A stretch of 64,000 bases of DNA from Sarocladium kiliense. Lineage: Eukaryota; Ascomycota; Sordariomycetes; Hypocreales; Sarocladiaceae. The stretch covers positions 744,001-808,000 of the forward strand of contig JAUZTG010000020.1 of assembly GCA_030734395.1 (NCBI GenBank). Direction: 5' to 3'. This document shows, one piece after another, positions 31,653 to 43,816 of this stretch (position 1 is the first letter of the stretch; every line of letters starts with the position of its first letter). A program made the translations under genes and the position numbers. Below the pieces are notes generated by a model. That model was not told the origin of the DNA and did no database searches. It saw only the letters and a program-made list of their open reading frames with translations.

Positions 31653-33037
31653 CTTGGCAACAACTGTGGGATTGAAGTAAAGGACACAGAAATAAGACCC
31701 GGCTCAGCAATTGACGTGTGACTGCTCACCTAGTCCGTCTGGAACCAGAAGAGCAGCTTCAAAACGGTCGCAAACCAACAGAATAAATCCAAGCGGTGCG
31801 AAGAGGACGAAACAGACTATGTATAATCGTCCAGGGGCAGGAGAAGTGGACAGGGAGAATTATTTGCCGTGTGGCAGATACGTATGACTACTGTCAGTCT
31901 ATTCGCGCCTCTTAATTTTGAGTTTGTCTACTCCCTAACTACTCCGTAGACAGCCCAACCTTGAGACTGACGACTCATTCGTTATACTAGCCCACTCAGC
32001 ATTAGCCCGCGCTAACGGCCGACTTTGTTGCCAGCATCCCCTTGTACGGGGCCCAGGTCCTAACTAAAAGCAGTAATGATCCTCCATAACCTGACCCTAC
32101 CCCGGATCCCTGCCAGGGGGACTAGGTAAGAATCTGCACCGTTAGACCCCTGCGAGCTGTAAGACGGACGGCGCCACGGAAGAAAATTGCTCGCAACGGA
32201 GTCGTCAAGGGGAACCGTTATGCGTCTCCTTGGTTTCCCCGACGAGACAAGAAAGTTTATGGCTCTGCTAGTGCGTCCGGATAGAAGCCCCGGGAGGAGG
32301 TCGCAATAGGTATGGGTTTTAGTCGTTTCGAAAGAGTGGGAAAGGAGACGCTGATCTGCCATTGCCATTATCAAACGCAATGCCGGAGCGACCATGCTTG
32401 GGGACTTGCCGGGTCACCATCCGTCTGGAGATGACTCGGAGAGTCATGGCGGACAAAAGTCCGCGATAAAGCTGGTCTACGATTGCGCGGCAACTGGATC
32501 GACGAGTCTTGAAGGACCGCAGCTAAGATATCACTGAAGCGGTTATGTATACTGATAAGCCAGGCTCTCTCCGTGAAGAGCCAGGTCCCATGACCGCCTC
32601 GGATTACCTGCTCGGGTTACCAGAACACGAGCATGCAATTGTTCTCCTCCTGAACAACCACGTCGCCCACCCAAGCGCCGTTGAGGACTAGTGAGCGGAT
32701 GCGAGTGGAGACTTATATGTGAGTAGTCACAACGACAGGGGTACTATGCACTCTGCACATCGCGAGTCAGGCCAAGACTCAAACTGGTGGCATAGCCGAG
32801 GCCGAGTATCGAGTGGTCAACGCGTTTCACCCTGGACCAATCGCATTGCTTGGATAGTCAGCTCCTCTTTCGTTAACTCCGCCTCTTTTTGCCTCAGGGT
32901 CTTTTAATAGTAGGGACCTATCCGCGGTGGAACGGGCCGTTCTAGTCTCAGTTGATGCCCAGACTTCTCGCGATTCATTCCAATTCACCATCATTGCAAA
33001 CCTTACATATCAACCTAGCAAACCACATCCACAAGCC
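31653..33037. other. Divergent intergenic region, no gene recognised
   Basis: About 1.4 kb between the membrane protein and the cupin gene. A 111-codon minus-strand frame at 32060-32395 has no motif. No strong repeat was noted. Confidence 0.5.
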
Positions 33038-33659
33038 ATGGCTCCCTCTACTACCACCCAGGAGTTCGTCCCTGAGCCTGTCTCCAAGCTCCCTGAGCGG
33101 CCCAAGGAGGATGCATCCATCCTGAACGAACACGAACGCTCCGAGCTCGCCTTTGTCGATAAATACAGCGCCCCCGATGTCTATATCAGCGGGAAGGATG
33201 ATACTCTCTGGTTCCCGTGGATCGGTCCGATCGAGCTGAAGCCCATGCGTATGGAGAACAGGACCGGCACTTTCGTTGTTGGTCTTCGCTCAAAGGTGGC
33301 TGCCGGCCTGGGCAAGCACCGACACAGGGGAACCGTGACCGCTATCACCATGTCCGGAGAATGGGGCTACAAGGAGTAAGTTCATCTCGGATCCTGGTTG
33401 CGTTGCAGCATTTGCTGATCTGTCCAGGTACGACTGGGTGGCTCGCCCGGGAGATTGGGTTTGTGAGAACCCCGGCACTATCCACACCTTGTCCGTCGAG
33501 GACAACACCGACATCGTGTTCACGATCTCTGGTAGCATCGAGTTCCTCAACGACGATGACAGCTTGAAGTTCACCTTGGATATCTTCAGCTTTGCGAAGA
33601 TGTACTACGATTACTGCCAAGAGAAGGGTATCAAGCCCAACGAAGCCCTGTGGCATTAG
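33038..33659 (+). CDS. Cupin-domain protein (2,4'-dihydroxyacetophenone dioxygenase-like)
   Basis: 189 aa from exons 33038-33375 and 33428-33659, with a 52 bp intron. A single cupin barrel carries metal-ligand motif 1 as GLGKHRHRGTVTAITMSGEW followed by GYKEY, and motif 2 as PGDWVCENPGTIHTL. The match is to the ChrR/acetyl-acetone dioxygenase-type cupins that include bacterial 2,4'-dihydroxyacetophenone dioxygenase, which cleaves an aryl ketone C-C bond. The actual substrate is unknown. The N-terminal 50 residues (MAPSTTTQEFVPEPVSKL) are polar and may be disordered. The ATG in a CCATGG context was chosen. It is not contiguous with the homogentisate block but is another likely aromatic-compound enzyme. 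Confidence 0.75.
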
Positions 33660-34346
33660 ATCGAGCCGGAGTGTGGCGCGTTCCCAAGCCACCACTGGTT
33701 ATTTGACTAGCTACTCATGAAAATACGAATATGTCCTTTTCCTTTGATTGAAACCATGCCCCGTCTTCCAGTCGAAATGCTTGGCATACGGATGTGCCGA
33801 GTCCCTAGCATTTTGTGTACCGATTGGCTACGCAGCCCCCCAAATGTATACCTAGCCACCATCCTAGCTGCTCTGCATGAGTATGAGGAAATAATCTGGG
33901 AGCTTGATGCCATTGCGGCTGGGTCCAGGACACGGATGCCCTTGTGTATTGTGCATCTCTGGATGGGGCCCCACAGCCAACATGAACCTGCGCCACAGCG
34001 CCACAACCAGGTCCTGATGCGATGTTAAAGCAGCCACCCTTTCGTACGTAGGTCTACCTCGCCCGAATCTAGCTGTGGTCAATCAACCAGGCCGCATCGC
34101 ATCCCAGTGGCTGGACTTCCGATCCTCGCCGATTGCCTGTAGGCAGGGAAGATCACCGTTTTCTGTGCCTCATCTCATTGGCAGAGATGTAACGCATAGG
34201 ATTGCAACATGCTTCGCTGATCTTGTGAACTCTACCAAAACCAACGAGCAATCTAATTACTCAAGACATATGATGCCCCCCCATCCCCAAGATATGCGCC
34301 AAAACCAACAACCTCAGATCATCTGCACCAGCTCGTAATGGTTTCT
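33660..34346. other. Convergent 3' flanks
   Basis: Space between the cupin stop and the END3 stop. Frames exist on both strands at 33700-34030 without any motif; no gene is supported. Confidence 0.5.
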
Positions 34347-35663
34347 TCAACCCGCCTTCTCCTCATCAATCTCCCTCCTCAACTGCTCCAATACCTGCTG
34401 CCTCGACCTTAAATGCGCCTCCAAGCTTTCCACCTGCTCCCTGACGGTTTGCAGATCCTCACTGACACTCTTGAGCCCGCCTCCCACAGCAGCCTTCCCG
34501 GTTCCTGACTCGAGTTCTCGGAGCTCCTTGCGCTTGTAGTCAAGCAGCTGGTCAAGTTCTCGCTTAACAAGCGCAGGCTTGCTGTCTCTCTTGCCACCCT
34601 TGCGTTGTTCAGCTTGCTCCTCGACCTTGCGCATTTTGTCCTCGAGGTCTTGCAGCTGACGCTTGAGCCGGACTTCTTCCCAGTCCTCTGTCTTCTCGGT
34701 GGAGAAGTCGGTGCCTTGCGTCTTGAAGCCACTGCGACCCAGGCGCGTGAGATACTGGTCACCAAACTTGGCCTTGCGGCCTGTCGATGTTGAGTCATCG
34801 GCCTTTGTCGCCCAGCGCGAGTTCGCTCCTGTACGCTGGTTGTCCACCTGGTAATCGATTTGGTTGCGCTCGAAGCTGGCACGGAGAGACGCCGGGACGG
34901 TGCGAGGAATACGGAAGCCCTCATGACGGTTATTGAGGATGTGCAGGAAAGCGAGGCATGCGTCTTTGTTGATGGTTGCGCCGGCAGAAGGGTTGATGAG
35001 GTTCCACGCTGAGCGAATATCGGTGTCTGGCACGTCTAGTGACTCGTAGAGGTCCTCAAGGGAGTTGACTGTCCACCACTATGGTTAGCTTCGCTCTTGG
35101 ATTTCCACTCAAGAGGTATCACCACTCACAAGCAACCTCTCCGCGCATGTCCCGGTTCTCCTGGTAGATCTGCTCGTATTTAGACTTGTCCGCTGGCTTC
35201 ATGTACCACTCGAAGCCATCCTTGAGCCCAGCATCTTCCTCGTCGTCCTCGACTTGCTCGAACTGGGGTTGCTTGCCGGTCAGAGCTCGGTTGGCCTGAA
35301 CAAGGTGCGCCTTAGACTCGGGAACCAGCCAGTCTGGCAATGACGTCGGAACATCTGCGTACTCCTATGCGGCAATCGGGTTAGCATGTCTCCCGCAGAT
35401 CATTGACCGTCAAATTTCACACTCACCCCATTGAGAATGTCGAAGATCAGTCGCATCGCGACGCAAAACTCCTCGAAGTCCAGGTTTCCATCGTTGTCGA
35501 CGTCAGCCAGATTCCAGACCCGTTCGAGTTGGTCATCGCGCAAGCCACTGTTCTTCAGTACGGGAGCTGCCTGGTCGCCAGTGAGGAGTGTGCCACCGCC
35601 TGTCCGTGCTGAGAAGATGTTCCAGTACGTCTCAATCTCCTGCGCCTCGATCTTGGGAGCCAT
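34347..35663 (-). CDS. END3: Actin cytoskeleton-regulatory complex protein END3
   Basis: An EH-domain scaffold of the Pan1-Sla1-End3 complex that couples actin assembly to endocytic internalisation. 397 aa from exons 35663-35427, 35364-35130 and 35068-34347. EH domain 1 has WNIFSARTGGGTLLTGDQA, then a calcium-loop-like DVDNDGNLDFEEFCVAMRLI. Then DVPTSLPDWLVPESKAHLVQ and the second EH domain (YEQIYQENRDMRGEVAF, LEDLYESLDVPDTDIRSAWN). The C-terminal third is a strong coiled coil (LKRQLQDLEDKMRKVEEQAE and VREQVESLEAHLRSRQQVL), matching the End3 repeats that bind Sla1/Pan1. The length is normal for the family. It is divergent from the isopentenyl-diphosphate isomerase gene. Confidence 0.94.
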
Positions 35664-36550
35664 GGTTGCGGCGGAAGCCCAGGGAAGCCGGCCGATGCTC
35701 CTGGTCAGGGATCGGCTGGAAGTGAGCAATGGTGATGTAACGCGCAATCGACGAAGCTTCGAGCGGAAGTCAAACGCAAAATCAGGACGTCAATGATCGG
35801 GTTGATGTCGTGGGAGGTTGAGCAGGGAGCCGACTGTCGATTGAGGGTCTGTGATCTTGTGTCGCCAGTGACGAAGCTCCCCCAGCCTCGCCGCTAATAT
35901 GCGGATCCCACCAAGCGCAGTGGCTCACTCCAAGGCGCTGGCGGAGGGTACCTGGTACCTAGATCGCCCCGCTACAAGAGTATGCACCTATCCGGGCACA
36001 GGCGACATCCTGGCTAGAATCTTGACTACGCCGTGTTGAAAGCAAAGGCTTCAAACAAGTGAAGCTTTGTCTAGGCAATTCGGAAGAACTTGGTTACATC
36101 AGAAGGTTAGCTTGTCCAAGTCTTAGATAGCAAAGATCTTAGCCTGCTGCGCAGGTCAGACAATCCTCGCCAGCTACAGTCCATGTTTGGGACAGGTCTA
36201 ACCTGAACGAATTACAGAGCAGAAGATTCGGTAACGTAACCAGATCATACAACGAACAAATCAAGTTACAATCCGCATTGCCCTCAGGCATTCAGTAACG
36301 CGGCAGTGACTAAAAGCAACGCCTCCGCAACTGTTGATATGATGGTGTCCAGCGCAATGGCGGGAGAGGGGCACCGGGGCCGCCAGAGGGGCAATAGAGG
36401 GGCAAAAACTTAGGGGGCGACCCTTCACCGCGCCTTTGACCTTTCCAACTTTCTGTTGTCCTCGGCTACGACTCCACGATCCTTTCCCGTCCCTTGGTCC
36501 AGCCTGATTTCTACTCGAGCCGAGCAACAGGTTCACCAATTTCGCCCGCC
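35664..36550. promoter_or_regulatory. Divergent promoter between END3 and IDI
   Basis: An 887 bp region serving two housekeeping genes. No gene and no strong repeat is seen. Confidence 0.5.
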
Positions 36551-37498
36551 ATGTCGACCACTACTACAGTTACCGAGGCGCAGCCCTCCATCACGGCAGA
36601 GAACATGCTCCGTTTGTTCCCCGACATCGACACCAGGAGCGATGCGCTCTCTGGCCACGATGCGGAGCAAATCCGCCTGATGGATGAGGTGTGCATCGTC
36701 ACTGACGAGAACGACATGCCCATTGGCAACGCCAGCAAGAAGATCTGTACGGCATAATCCTGACATCCCCTGACGCTGTCGCAAGAAGCACACGTGCCGA
36801 TATCTCAGGCTCGAGGCGCCTTTCTCTCCAATAGCAAGACTAATTCACTGCTTCGACAGGCCATCTCATGACCAACATCAACAAGGGTCTCCTTCACCGT
36901 GCCTTCTCCGTCTTCCTCTTCAACGACAAGAACGAGCTCCTTCTCCAGCAGCGCGCCTCCGAGAAGATCACTTTCCCCGACATGTGGACCAACACCTGCT
37001 GCTCTCACCCTCTCGGTATTCCTGGCGAGACCGGATCGACTCTCCCGGATGCCATTGAGGGCGTCAAGCGCGCCGCGCAACGCAAGCTGGACCACGAGCT
37101 TGGCATCAAGAAGGAGCAGGTCCCGATCGAGAAGTTCCGGTTCCTGACAAGGATTCACTACAAGGCTCCCAGTGACGGAAAATGGGGCGAGCACGAGGGT
37201 GAGTGACGACAGCAATTGGAACGATGGATATTTGGGGAGAAACAGCTAACAGATATACCCAGTGGACTACATCCTCTTCATCAAGGCAAACGTCGACCTC
37301 GACCCCAGCCCCAACGAGGTTCAGGCCACCCAGTACGTGTCCGCGGACAAGCTCAAGCAGCTCTTCGACGACCCATCTCTCAAGTTCACTCCCTGGTTCA
37401 AGCTCATCTGCAACTCCATGCTCTTCGAGTGGTGGGAGCACCTGGACAGCGGTCTTGAGAAGTACATGAACGAGCAGGAGATCCGGAGGATGCTGTAG
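36551..37498 (+). CDS. IDI1: Isopentenyl-diphosphate delta-isomerase (type I)
   Basis: Interconverts isopentenyl and dimethylallyl diphosphate in sterol and isoprenoid synthesis. 256 aa from exons 36551-36746, 36860-37198 and 37263-37498. The Nudix fold carries the catalytic TNTCCSHPL (Cys) and the Nudix-like Glu-rich segment around GVKRAAQRKLDHELGIK. Metal and substrate residues follow in RIHYKAPSDGKWGEHEVDYI (the second catalytic Glu). The N-terminal MSTTTTVTEAQPS is typical of fungal enzymes, and there is no transit peptide. The first exon junction restores NASKKICHLMTNINKGLLHR. The frame and length match the family well. Confidence 0.96.
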
Positions 37499-37895
37499 GC
37501 AAATCTGGAAAGGGAATTGATAGAGCAATGAGTTGTCGAACCCTGCAAAAAGGGGGATGATTGAGAGGAGGCACATATGCTTGTGTGCGAGGTTGCGACG
37601 CGTAGATATCCAACATCATAGGTACTAATTCACATTGGAAGTACTCGGAGGGCATAATATTCCATTTCACGCCGCAGCTACTTCGGCCGCCGTAATCTGA
37701 ACGTCACGTAACTTCCGCGTCGTCGTTATAATATTTGTATTTCGTTCCTTTTATCAGTAAGCCTGAGAGTCCCCGGTACCAGCCATGAACATCAAATACA
37801 TATACAGCCATTTTCGTAACGGCTCAGGGGCCCTGATACCTAAACACCAAAGGACAACAGTTGCTTCAACAAAACGATCTCCGCTCCATCCTAAC
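37499..37895. other. Convergent 3' flanks
   Basis: Short AT-richer space between the IDI and RPA32 stops. No gene is seen. Confidence 0.5.
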
Positions 37896-38794
37896 TCAGA
37901 ACTCAAGAATTGCCCATGTCTCATCGTCTACTGTTGTGTAAATGAGACCTTGTCCAAGAAGCTCGTCTGACGCTGTCAACACATCCCTCACTTGCATGCC
38001 AGTCTGACTCGTGATGATGTTGATGTTGACACCCTCGTTACCGCCCGGCGTGTTGCTCATGAACTGGAACATCTTTCTTGCCAGTGGACTGCACCCTGAC
38101 AACTTGCCGCCCATACCCGCGCCACCAGCATCTGCACCATAGCCAGCTCCGCCGTCGACGAACATGCTATCCCCGTCGGCACCGTTCTGTGCCCCGCCAA
38201 GAGGACCTTTTGTGAAGAAGAGGTGAACGTAGTCGGCTTCGAGCATGTGGTAGTTGACCTCGTTGGGATCTGTGACAGGTCGGATGACGTGGGCACCAAC
38301 ATGGCGCTTGTTGGAAAAAGACTTGAGACGTCCCCAGACGCGAACATGTGAATCGATCTCGAAATTTGCCTCAGTATCCTCACCAGCCTTATCCGCATCG
38401 ATCCATTTCTTCACCTCGATCTGGCCGGTGCCGTCGTCGATCTTGAGCGTGACATTGGTGGGCTGGGCGGTGACGCTGCGAACCTGGCCAACGAAGGTGA
38501 TTTGGGTGATCTCGGCGTTGTCGATCTTGAAGTCGCCGCCTGCGAAGGTCTCCTCGGCATCAATGATCTGCTTGACGGTGACAGGACGGAGGGACTCGTC
38601 CTTGAAGGTCTTGCCGCCGCCGCCGCCTTGGCTTCCTTGTTGGGAGCCTGCGAAGAAGCCGCCAGAATCGTCGCCGCCTTGGGCGCCGTAGCTGGTCTTT
38701 GTGTATCCACCGTATGCAGCTGATGTTATCGCCGAATGTCAGCAGGAGAAGCGGGAGTCTCGTGAGGTGGCTGAGGAGGAAGAGACTTACACAT
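37896..38794 (-). CDS. Replication protein A 32 kDa subunit (RPA2)
   Basis: The middle subunit of the nuclear single-strand DNA-binding complex, used in replication, repair and checkpoint signalling. 275 aa from a four-base first coding exon (38794-38791, ATGT) and one long exon (38719-37896). The junction gives MSAYGGYTKTSYGAQGGDDS, the usual Gly/Ser/Tyr-rich phospho-regulatory N-terminus. The OB fold follows with VTVKQIIDAEET, ITFVGQVRSVTAQPTNVTLK, IDDGTGQIEVKKWID and RVWGRLKSF. A Gly-rich linker leads to a C-terminal winged helix ending VLTASDELLGQGLIYTTVDD. No other ATG lies in frame before the OB fold, so the tiny exon is required. Confidence 0.93.
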
Positions 38795-39394
38795 GATGGG
38801 AGTTGCTGTACCGTGAATAGTGAAGATGGGATTGTGTGAGGGAGGGAGACGCGTTTTGGCGCGCTTGGGTTTAATGGACTGGCAACACGGTCGGTTGCCC
38901 CGCGATTGTGGGTCACTTAAGAAAATGGGCGAACGGCCGATGTCCAAGCACCGTCACCACCCTGCACTACGCCTCTGCTTTCCAAACGCTGCCCTTTGGC
39001 CTGATTGATTTGATTAGAACGCATACTAGGTGAATGACTCTTAGCTTTTAAGGGGAGAAGAGTTGGAGTATATACTATCCAAAGCCAATTGACATGGAAC
39101 CTTGGCTTTGATCCGAACCGACCAGATTTCCTTCAACCCCTGGTGTCAGAACCACCTCTCATTTACATCCTGTGTGCCTGCACAGAATGTTGACAAATAC
39201 GAAGCTGATATATCTAGGACAATCACACATAATCTCCTGTAGATAGATTCTAATCCCAGTAATTCTCATTGGCGAGTATCGCAAGCTTGCCCCAAACTTG
39301 TCTTCCAACGACTCAGATGATGTTGAGCTACTTAAGCTCGGTGTCTCAACACGCACTTTCCTCGAAAAGGCGCCTGGTGAAGACGGGATCATCG
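38795..39394. other. Intergenic, no gene recognised
   Basis: 600 bp holding the RPA32 promoter and the 3' flank of the AtuA-family gene. Nothing else is seen. Confidence 0.5.
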
Positions 39395-41342
39395 TCATAG
39401 TTTCGTCTGTCTCAAAAACTGCGTCGGAATTGGCACATGCACAGCGGTGATGAACTCAGCAAAGCCTTTGCCCAGACAGTCCAGCCTTGCTGAGCTGCTT
39501 ACACCCGTCCCAAGCCCTCCATATATCACAAAATGTACGGCCTGGATGCGCGGGAACTCAACTCTTTCTACAAACATCTCCTCACTGTTCCAATCATCAC
39601 CCATGAGCGTCTGCATCATCTCCCGAGTCAGGAATGCCCTCAGCCAAGGCCACGCCGCCTCGTCGCGTGGGAAGAATCCGATGTTCACGTTTGCACCCTT
39701 ATCGCCTGAGCGAGCGAGCGCAACTCTGCCAAGTGGTGCCAAGGCTGTTGTATATTTAAGATCAAATTCACCTGGCGTTGGATCCACGTTACGTCTTTGC
39801 CCTAGGGGCTCAGTGACAAGTGGTGCTCCAGGAATGGTGATTGAATCCTGGCTGTTCAGGAACACCACCTGCTGAGGGCACTCTGTCTGATGTACCAGAG
39901 CAGGATAATAAGATAGGAAGGATTTGGGTTCCATCAGAGCCCTGAAGTCCATGGAGGAGTGCATCCCGGGGAAGTGCTGCATCGCCACGTAAGCCCAGGC
40001 TTGGAATACTCGTTGCACATCTGCCGCCTGGCGCGCTTGTACAAAGATACGGAGAGATCGTGTAGATGCATGCTGCGATTGTGGATTCTCGGTTTCCACT
40101 CCGAGACGTTGAAACTCGAGGACTTCGAGCTTGTCAAGCACGGCCCAATTCCGAAGCTTTTCCCGTACCTGTAGCTCTTGAAGATCGAACTTGAGGGATG
40201 TGTGAAGTCCAGTGCCATTCAGCGTCATTTCACCTTGATAGCCGCCTTTGTAATATATTGCCAACTTCGTGGTCGGAGGAGGAGGGTAGCTGAAGCGAAT
40301 AAGCGATCATCCCCTTGTCATGTGAATCTATGTACTTACCCTTTCACGCCATCGACTCTAACCTGGTTCTCACCAATTCGGTATAGCCTTACTTCTGTGA
40401 GGTCGGCTTTGACATCACTATTCAGGTACATATTGCCCTGCAACTCGTATAGAAGCTGGCATTTCACGGTGTCTGTGGTCACAAAGCCATGGAGAGCGTC
40501 ATGTTTTGTAATGACACAGGCGCCGGTCGCATCGACCTCAGCAATGGGACAAGAGAGGTTCAAGAGATCCTTCGTTGCATATCTGTCGAACCCCGCGAAA
40601 TTGCCTCCCGTCACATAGGTCGAACACTCGATGAGATGGCCAGCGAGCAAAGCGCCAGCCAGTTCGTCGAAAGCATCGTCTGCCCAACCATGCCAATGCG
40701 CAGCTGCACCGATGACAGGAGAAGCATCGGCGACTCGACCACATATGACGATATCAGCACCTGCGTCAAGGGCTGCGCGAATGGCACGGGACCCAAGGTA
40801 GGCGTTGGCGCTGACGATGTCGCTCAGATCTTTCGGCAGAGAATGATGAGACGGATTCGAACGCTTGACCCCTTCGTTCTCTGAGTCCAAGTGTACAAGA
40901 CTGTTTGAAACGACAAGTCCTGAGACTTTGTGGAAAAGGTCGTCTCCCTCAACGTAGGCAATGCGAAACGGATAGCTCTTAGCGCTTGCGAGCTCTTGAA
41001 CCTTTTCAGCCAGTCCTTTGGGGTTCAATCCGCCTCCGTTTATGACTACTTTGATCTTGCGTTCGTGAATCGCATCCAATGACTTTGTGAGGCCATCCAG
41101 GGCTGTTGGTACATACCCCGGATGTTTACCAGCCCGAAATGGCTGAACGTACCAGGCAATATTGAGTTCTACTCCATGTGAGCGAACGAATGGCTGATGA
41201 TGAAGTTAGACTGACCTGCGAGATAGTCCCCAGTGATGAAATCTACAGGACCAGCTTGGGCCTGGGCAAGCATGAAGTCGCCAGGATCTCCAGCGGCACC
41301 GGAACAGTTGGCAATACGAACAGGTCTCCTTGCCGACGGCAT
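39395..41342 (-). CDS. AtuA-family (DUF1446) protein
   Basis: 616 aa from exons 41342-41216, 41168-40340 and 40289-39395, with introns of only 47 and 50 bp. The N-terminal part opens with RPVRIANCSGAAGDPGDFM and DFITGDYLAELNIAW. It continues with IKVVINGGGLNPKGLAEKVQ, ADIVICGRVADASPVIGAAA and HLIECSTYVTGGNFAGF, all hallmarks of the acyclic terpene utilisation protein A family. GYPPPPTTKLAIYYKGGYQG spans the last junction. The C-terminal ferredoxin-like domain has ARSGDKGANVNIGFFPRDE and ends FAEFITAVHVPIPTQFL. AtuA is part of the citronellol/geraniol route in Pseudomonas, but its reaction is not known. It is followed upstream, on the same strand, by a CoA-transferase, suggesting one module acting on an acyl-CoA. 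Confidence 0.88.
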
Positions 41343-41859
41343 GATGAATGCACGGAACGACCTTGTCTAGGTGCTTCCTCTGTTGGACAGGTGGCTTCGG
41401 GACTAAGTTCAGGAAATGGGAAACGCATTTACGGGAGCTTTTCGGGAAACTATGAAACATGACAAAGCCCTTGTGGTGTTACCAGATCCAGTTGAATCAT
41501 GCTCCCCTTGGAGATGTCTTCAGAAATGGCACATGATCAAGTCCGTGCCCCGAAATCCGTACCCCGAAGAGCTTGCCTCATTAGGTAGTATGGAAACGAA
41601 ATCACTCCAGATGTTGCGTGTCATTGCCATGGTCGAGCTGGGAACAGGCTGCCAATTTAGAGTCTGCAAGTGTGCAGTAGTGCCCCGAGCTTGCAACAAC
41701 TAATGAGTAAGTCTAGTCACATCCTTTCCCTTTTACCACGTAGCATCTTTACGCGGAAAACATGTCGAGACAACCATCGCCGTGCCGAGGATATGTTGGC
41801 GTTGTCTCCACAGCTGCATCTCTCAGCTCTCCCCTCTTATGAGAACGCGGGGAACCGCA
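41343..41859. other. Intergenic between AtuA-family and CoA-transferase genes
   Basis: Promoter of the AtuA-family gene and 3' flank of the CoA-transferase. No gene is recognised. Confidence 0.5.
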
Positions 41860-43816
41860 TCATATTTTGAAGCTAGTGACAGGAGGTTGACCTTGTGCCT
41901 CGGACTTGACAACCTCCACGTTCAGATCAGCGGGCCAGACTGGTGCATCGACCCCGTTGCCCCTGGTGCCAACGTCATACTTCAAGTCCACAGTCTTCTC
42001 AGTGAACTGCGCAATGGGCTTGGGGAGAACGAACATGGCTCCAACCGCCGCTGCTTTGCGTGGCTCGAAGAACTGGGGTTTGAATAGGACTTGCTGGTTC
42101 TTCATGAACATGACTGGAAGCAGTTTCGCAAACATACGAGGCATGTGGTCATAGTGTCGGAAGGTCGGTTTGCCATGGCGCTCCCATACGTCTTCCCACA
42201 CGGGCGTAGGGTATTCGCCAACTGACTCGGCAAGCCAGGTCGAGTAATAATTTAGAGCGGTCTATAGAATAGTGAGCATACAAGAAAGGCATGGGCCTCT
42301 AGGGTTGGTGTGAGGGTATGCTGAGACTTACATCCACGCCGAACGAGCCACCTTGCTCCGATCTCTTGATGAGAGCATGCAGGATACCGACGCTACCAAG
42401 AATGCCGGTACTATCACGAGTATCGTTAGCATAAATGTGCATCCACATAGACTATATGAGGCAGGGGATTCGCATACCAGAAGTCGGCATTTGGGAAGAC
42501 AGGCGTCACCGCCTCATTTAAGCCCATGGCTTTCCCAAAGGCCAACGAGATACCGCAGCAGGCATCGCTGATCTGCTGCCAGCCGCTGCGATGCGTCCAT
42601 GGGCCATGCCACCCATAGCAATTCTCTCGCGCATAGATGATTCCCCTTCCCCGGCCACGGGCAGCTTCAAAGACAGCCTCGCGCCCAAAGCCGTGTTTCT
42701 CCAGGACACCAGGTCGATAGCCATCCATGATCACGTCAGCCTCCTTAATAAGTGCCCAAAGCTGCTCCTTGTCTTCGGACTTGTTGAAGTCAAGGTGCGA
42801 AGTCCACTTGCCCCAGTTCAGATCATGGTGTACAGCAGACAGGTCTGTGATATCTGGGCCGGTCACGCGCATGACCGATGCGCCCATCTCTGCAAGCGAT
42901 CGGGTGATGGATGGGCCGGCAATGATTCGGCTCAGGTCAAGGACCTTGAGACCAGCGAGTGGGCGGCGGGCTGCTGACGGCTTGGATTCGTGCTCCGGCC
43001 ACCAAGTTGCAGGCAATTCGTCGTCAAATGTTGTGATCTTGTAGAAACCGGACTTGTAAGTCGCCTTACCGGACTCTGATGCGAAGTACTCTTCTTTAGA
43101 CAGAGCCACGCAGCCTGCCTGCCGGAACTTCTCGTTCATGAGATCATCAAGCTCTGTAGATGTAAACTGTTCGACCTTGCCTTGGAGGATGGCAACACCG
43201 GACTCAAAGTCAGTGACAGAAGGGTCTTGTGTAGGGAGACCAAGAGCTGTGAGTGACGCATCAGGGTTCAGAGAGCCGTGGACGTGAAAGTAGCGATTAT
43301 CTTTTGTCCTGTAGATGCTAGTCGCCAGGCCGCGATACAGGCCCATGCTATCATGCTTGTCACAGTTGGGGATGATCTTGAAGTTGGCGGGATCAATTGG
43401 ACTAAAGGGCCTCGGCTTCCCATCCTCGCCTATGATCTGCCCAATAACGGGAGACATGAAGAACAAGCTGGCATGATCGCTATGACAGTATGTCAGCATA
43501 TTACAACAGTGAAGATGGGTATCGCAAGTTCGTGAGAGACCTACGTATCAATGACGATCTCACCAGGGTCTACATTGTATTTCTTCTTGATCAAGAGAGA
43601 AAGGACCGACGCCTCATAGGCTTTGAGAGCGCTCACACTCTCTGCAAAGCGCCAATTGATGGGAACACTTGGTCGGTCATTACCCACAAACTTGATGGAC
43701 TTTGCAGCAATCTCAGCTGCGCCGTCTGGAATGTTATGTGCAAGGCGCGGGTTGCCAAAAATGCCGTTGTCGAGGATACGCCGAGTCTCTTGGGGGATTG
43801 AGTAAGTGTCTGCCAT
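41860..43816 (-). CDS. Class III CoA-transferase (CaiB/BaiF family)
   Basis: 584 aa from exons 43816-43545, 43479-42478, 42410-42332 and 42261-41860. It moves CoA between carboxylic acids through an Asp-bound intermediate. The family core is RRPLAGLKVLDLSRIIAGPS (residues about 250-270), then ITRSLAEMGASVMRVTGPD, then LWALIKEADVIMDGYRPGVL and KHGFGREAV. After the junctions CTGILGSVGILHALIKRSEQ, then GGSFGVDTALNYYSTWLAES complete the fold. An N-terminal extension of about 240 residues precedes the core and contains a weak second copy of the fold (HASLFFMSPVIGQII; MGLYRGLATSIYRTKDNRYF), a double-lobe layout known in some fungal members. The catalytic Asp usually lies near the DVIMDGYRPG region or the DLNWGK segment; I did not fix it. 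It is tandem with the AtuA-family gene. Confidence 0.88.

Noticed and set aside
32060..32395. 111-codon minus-strand frame between the rhodopsin-domain and cupin genes
   Set aside because: No motif, no splice partners and composition like its surroundings.
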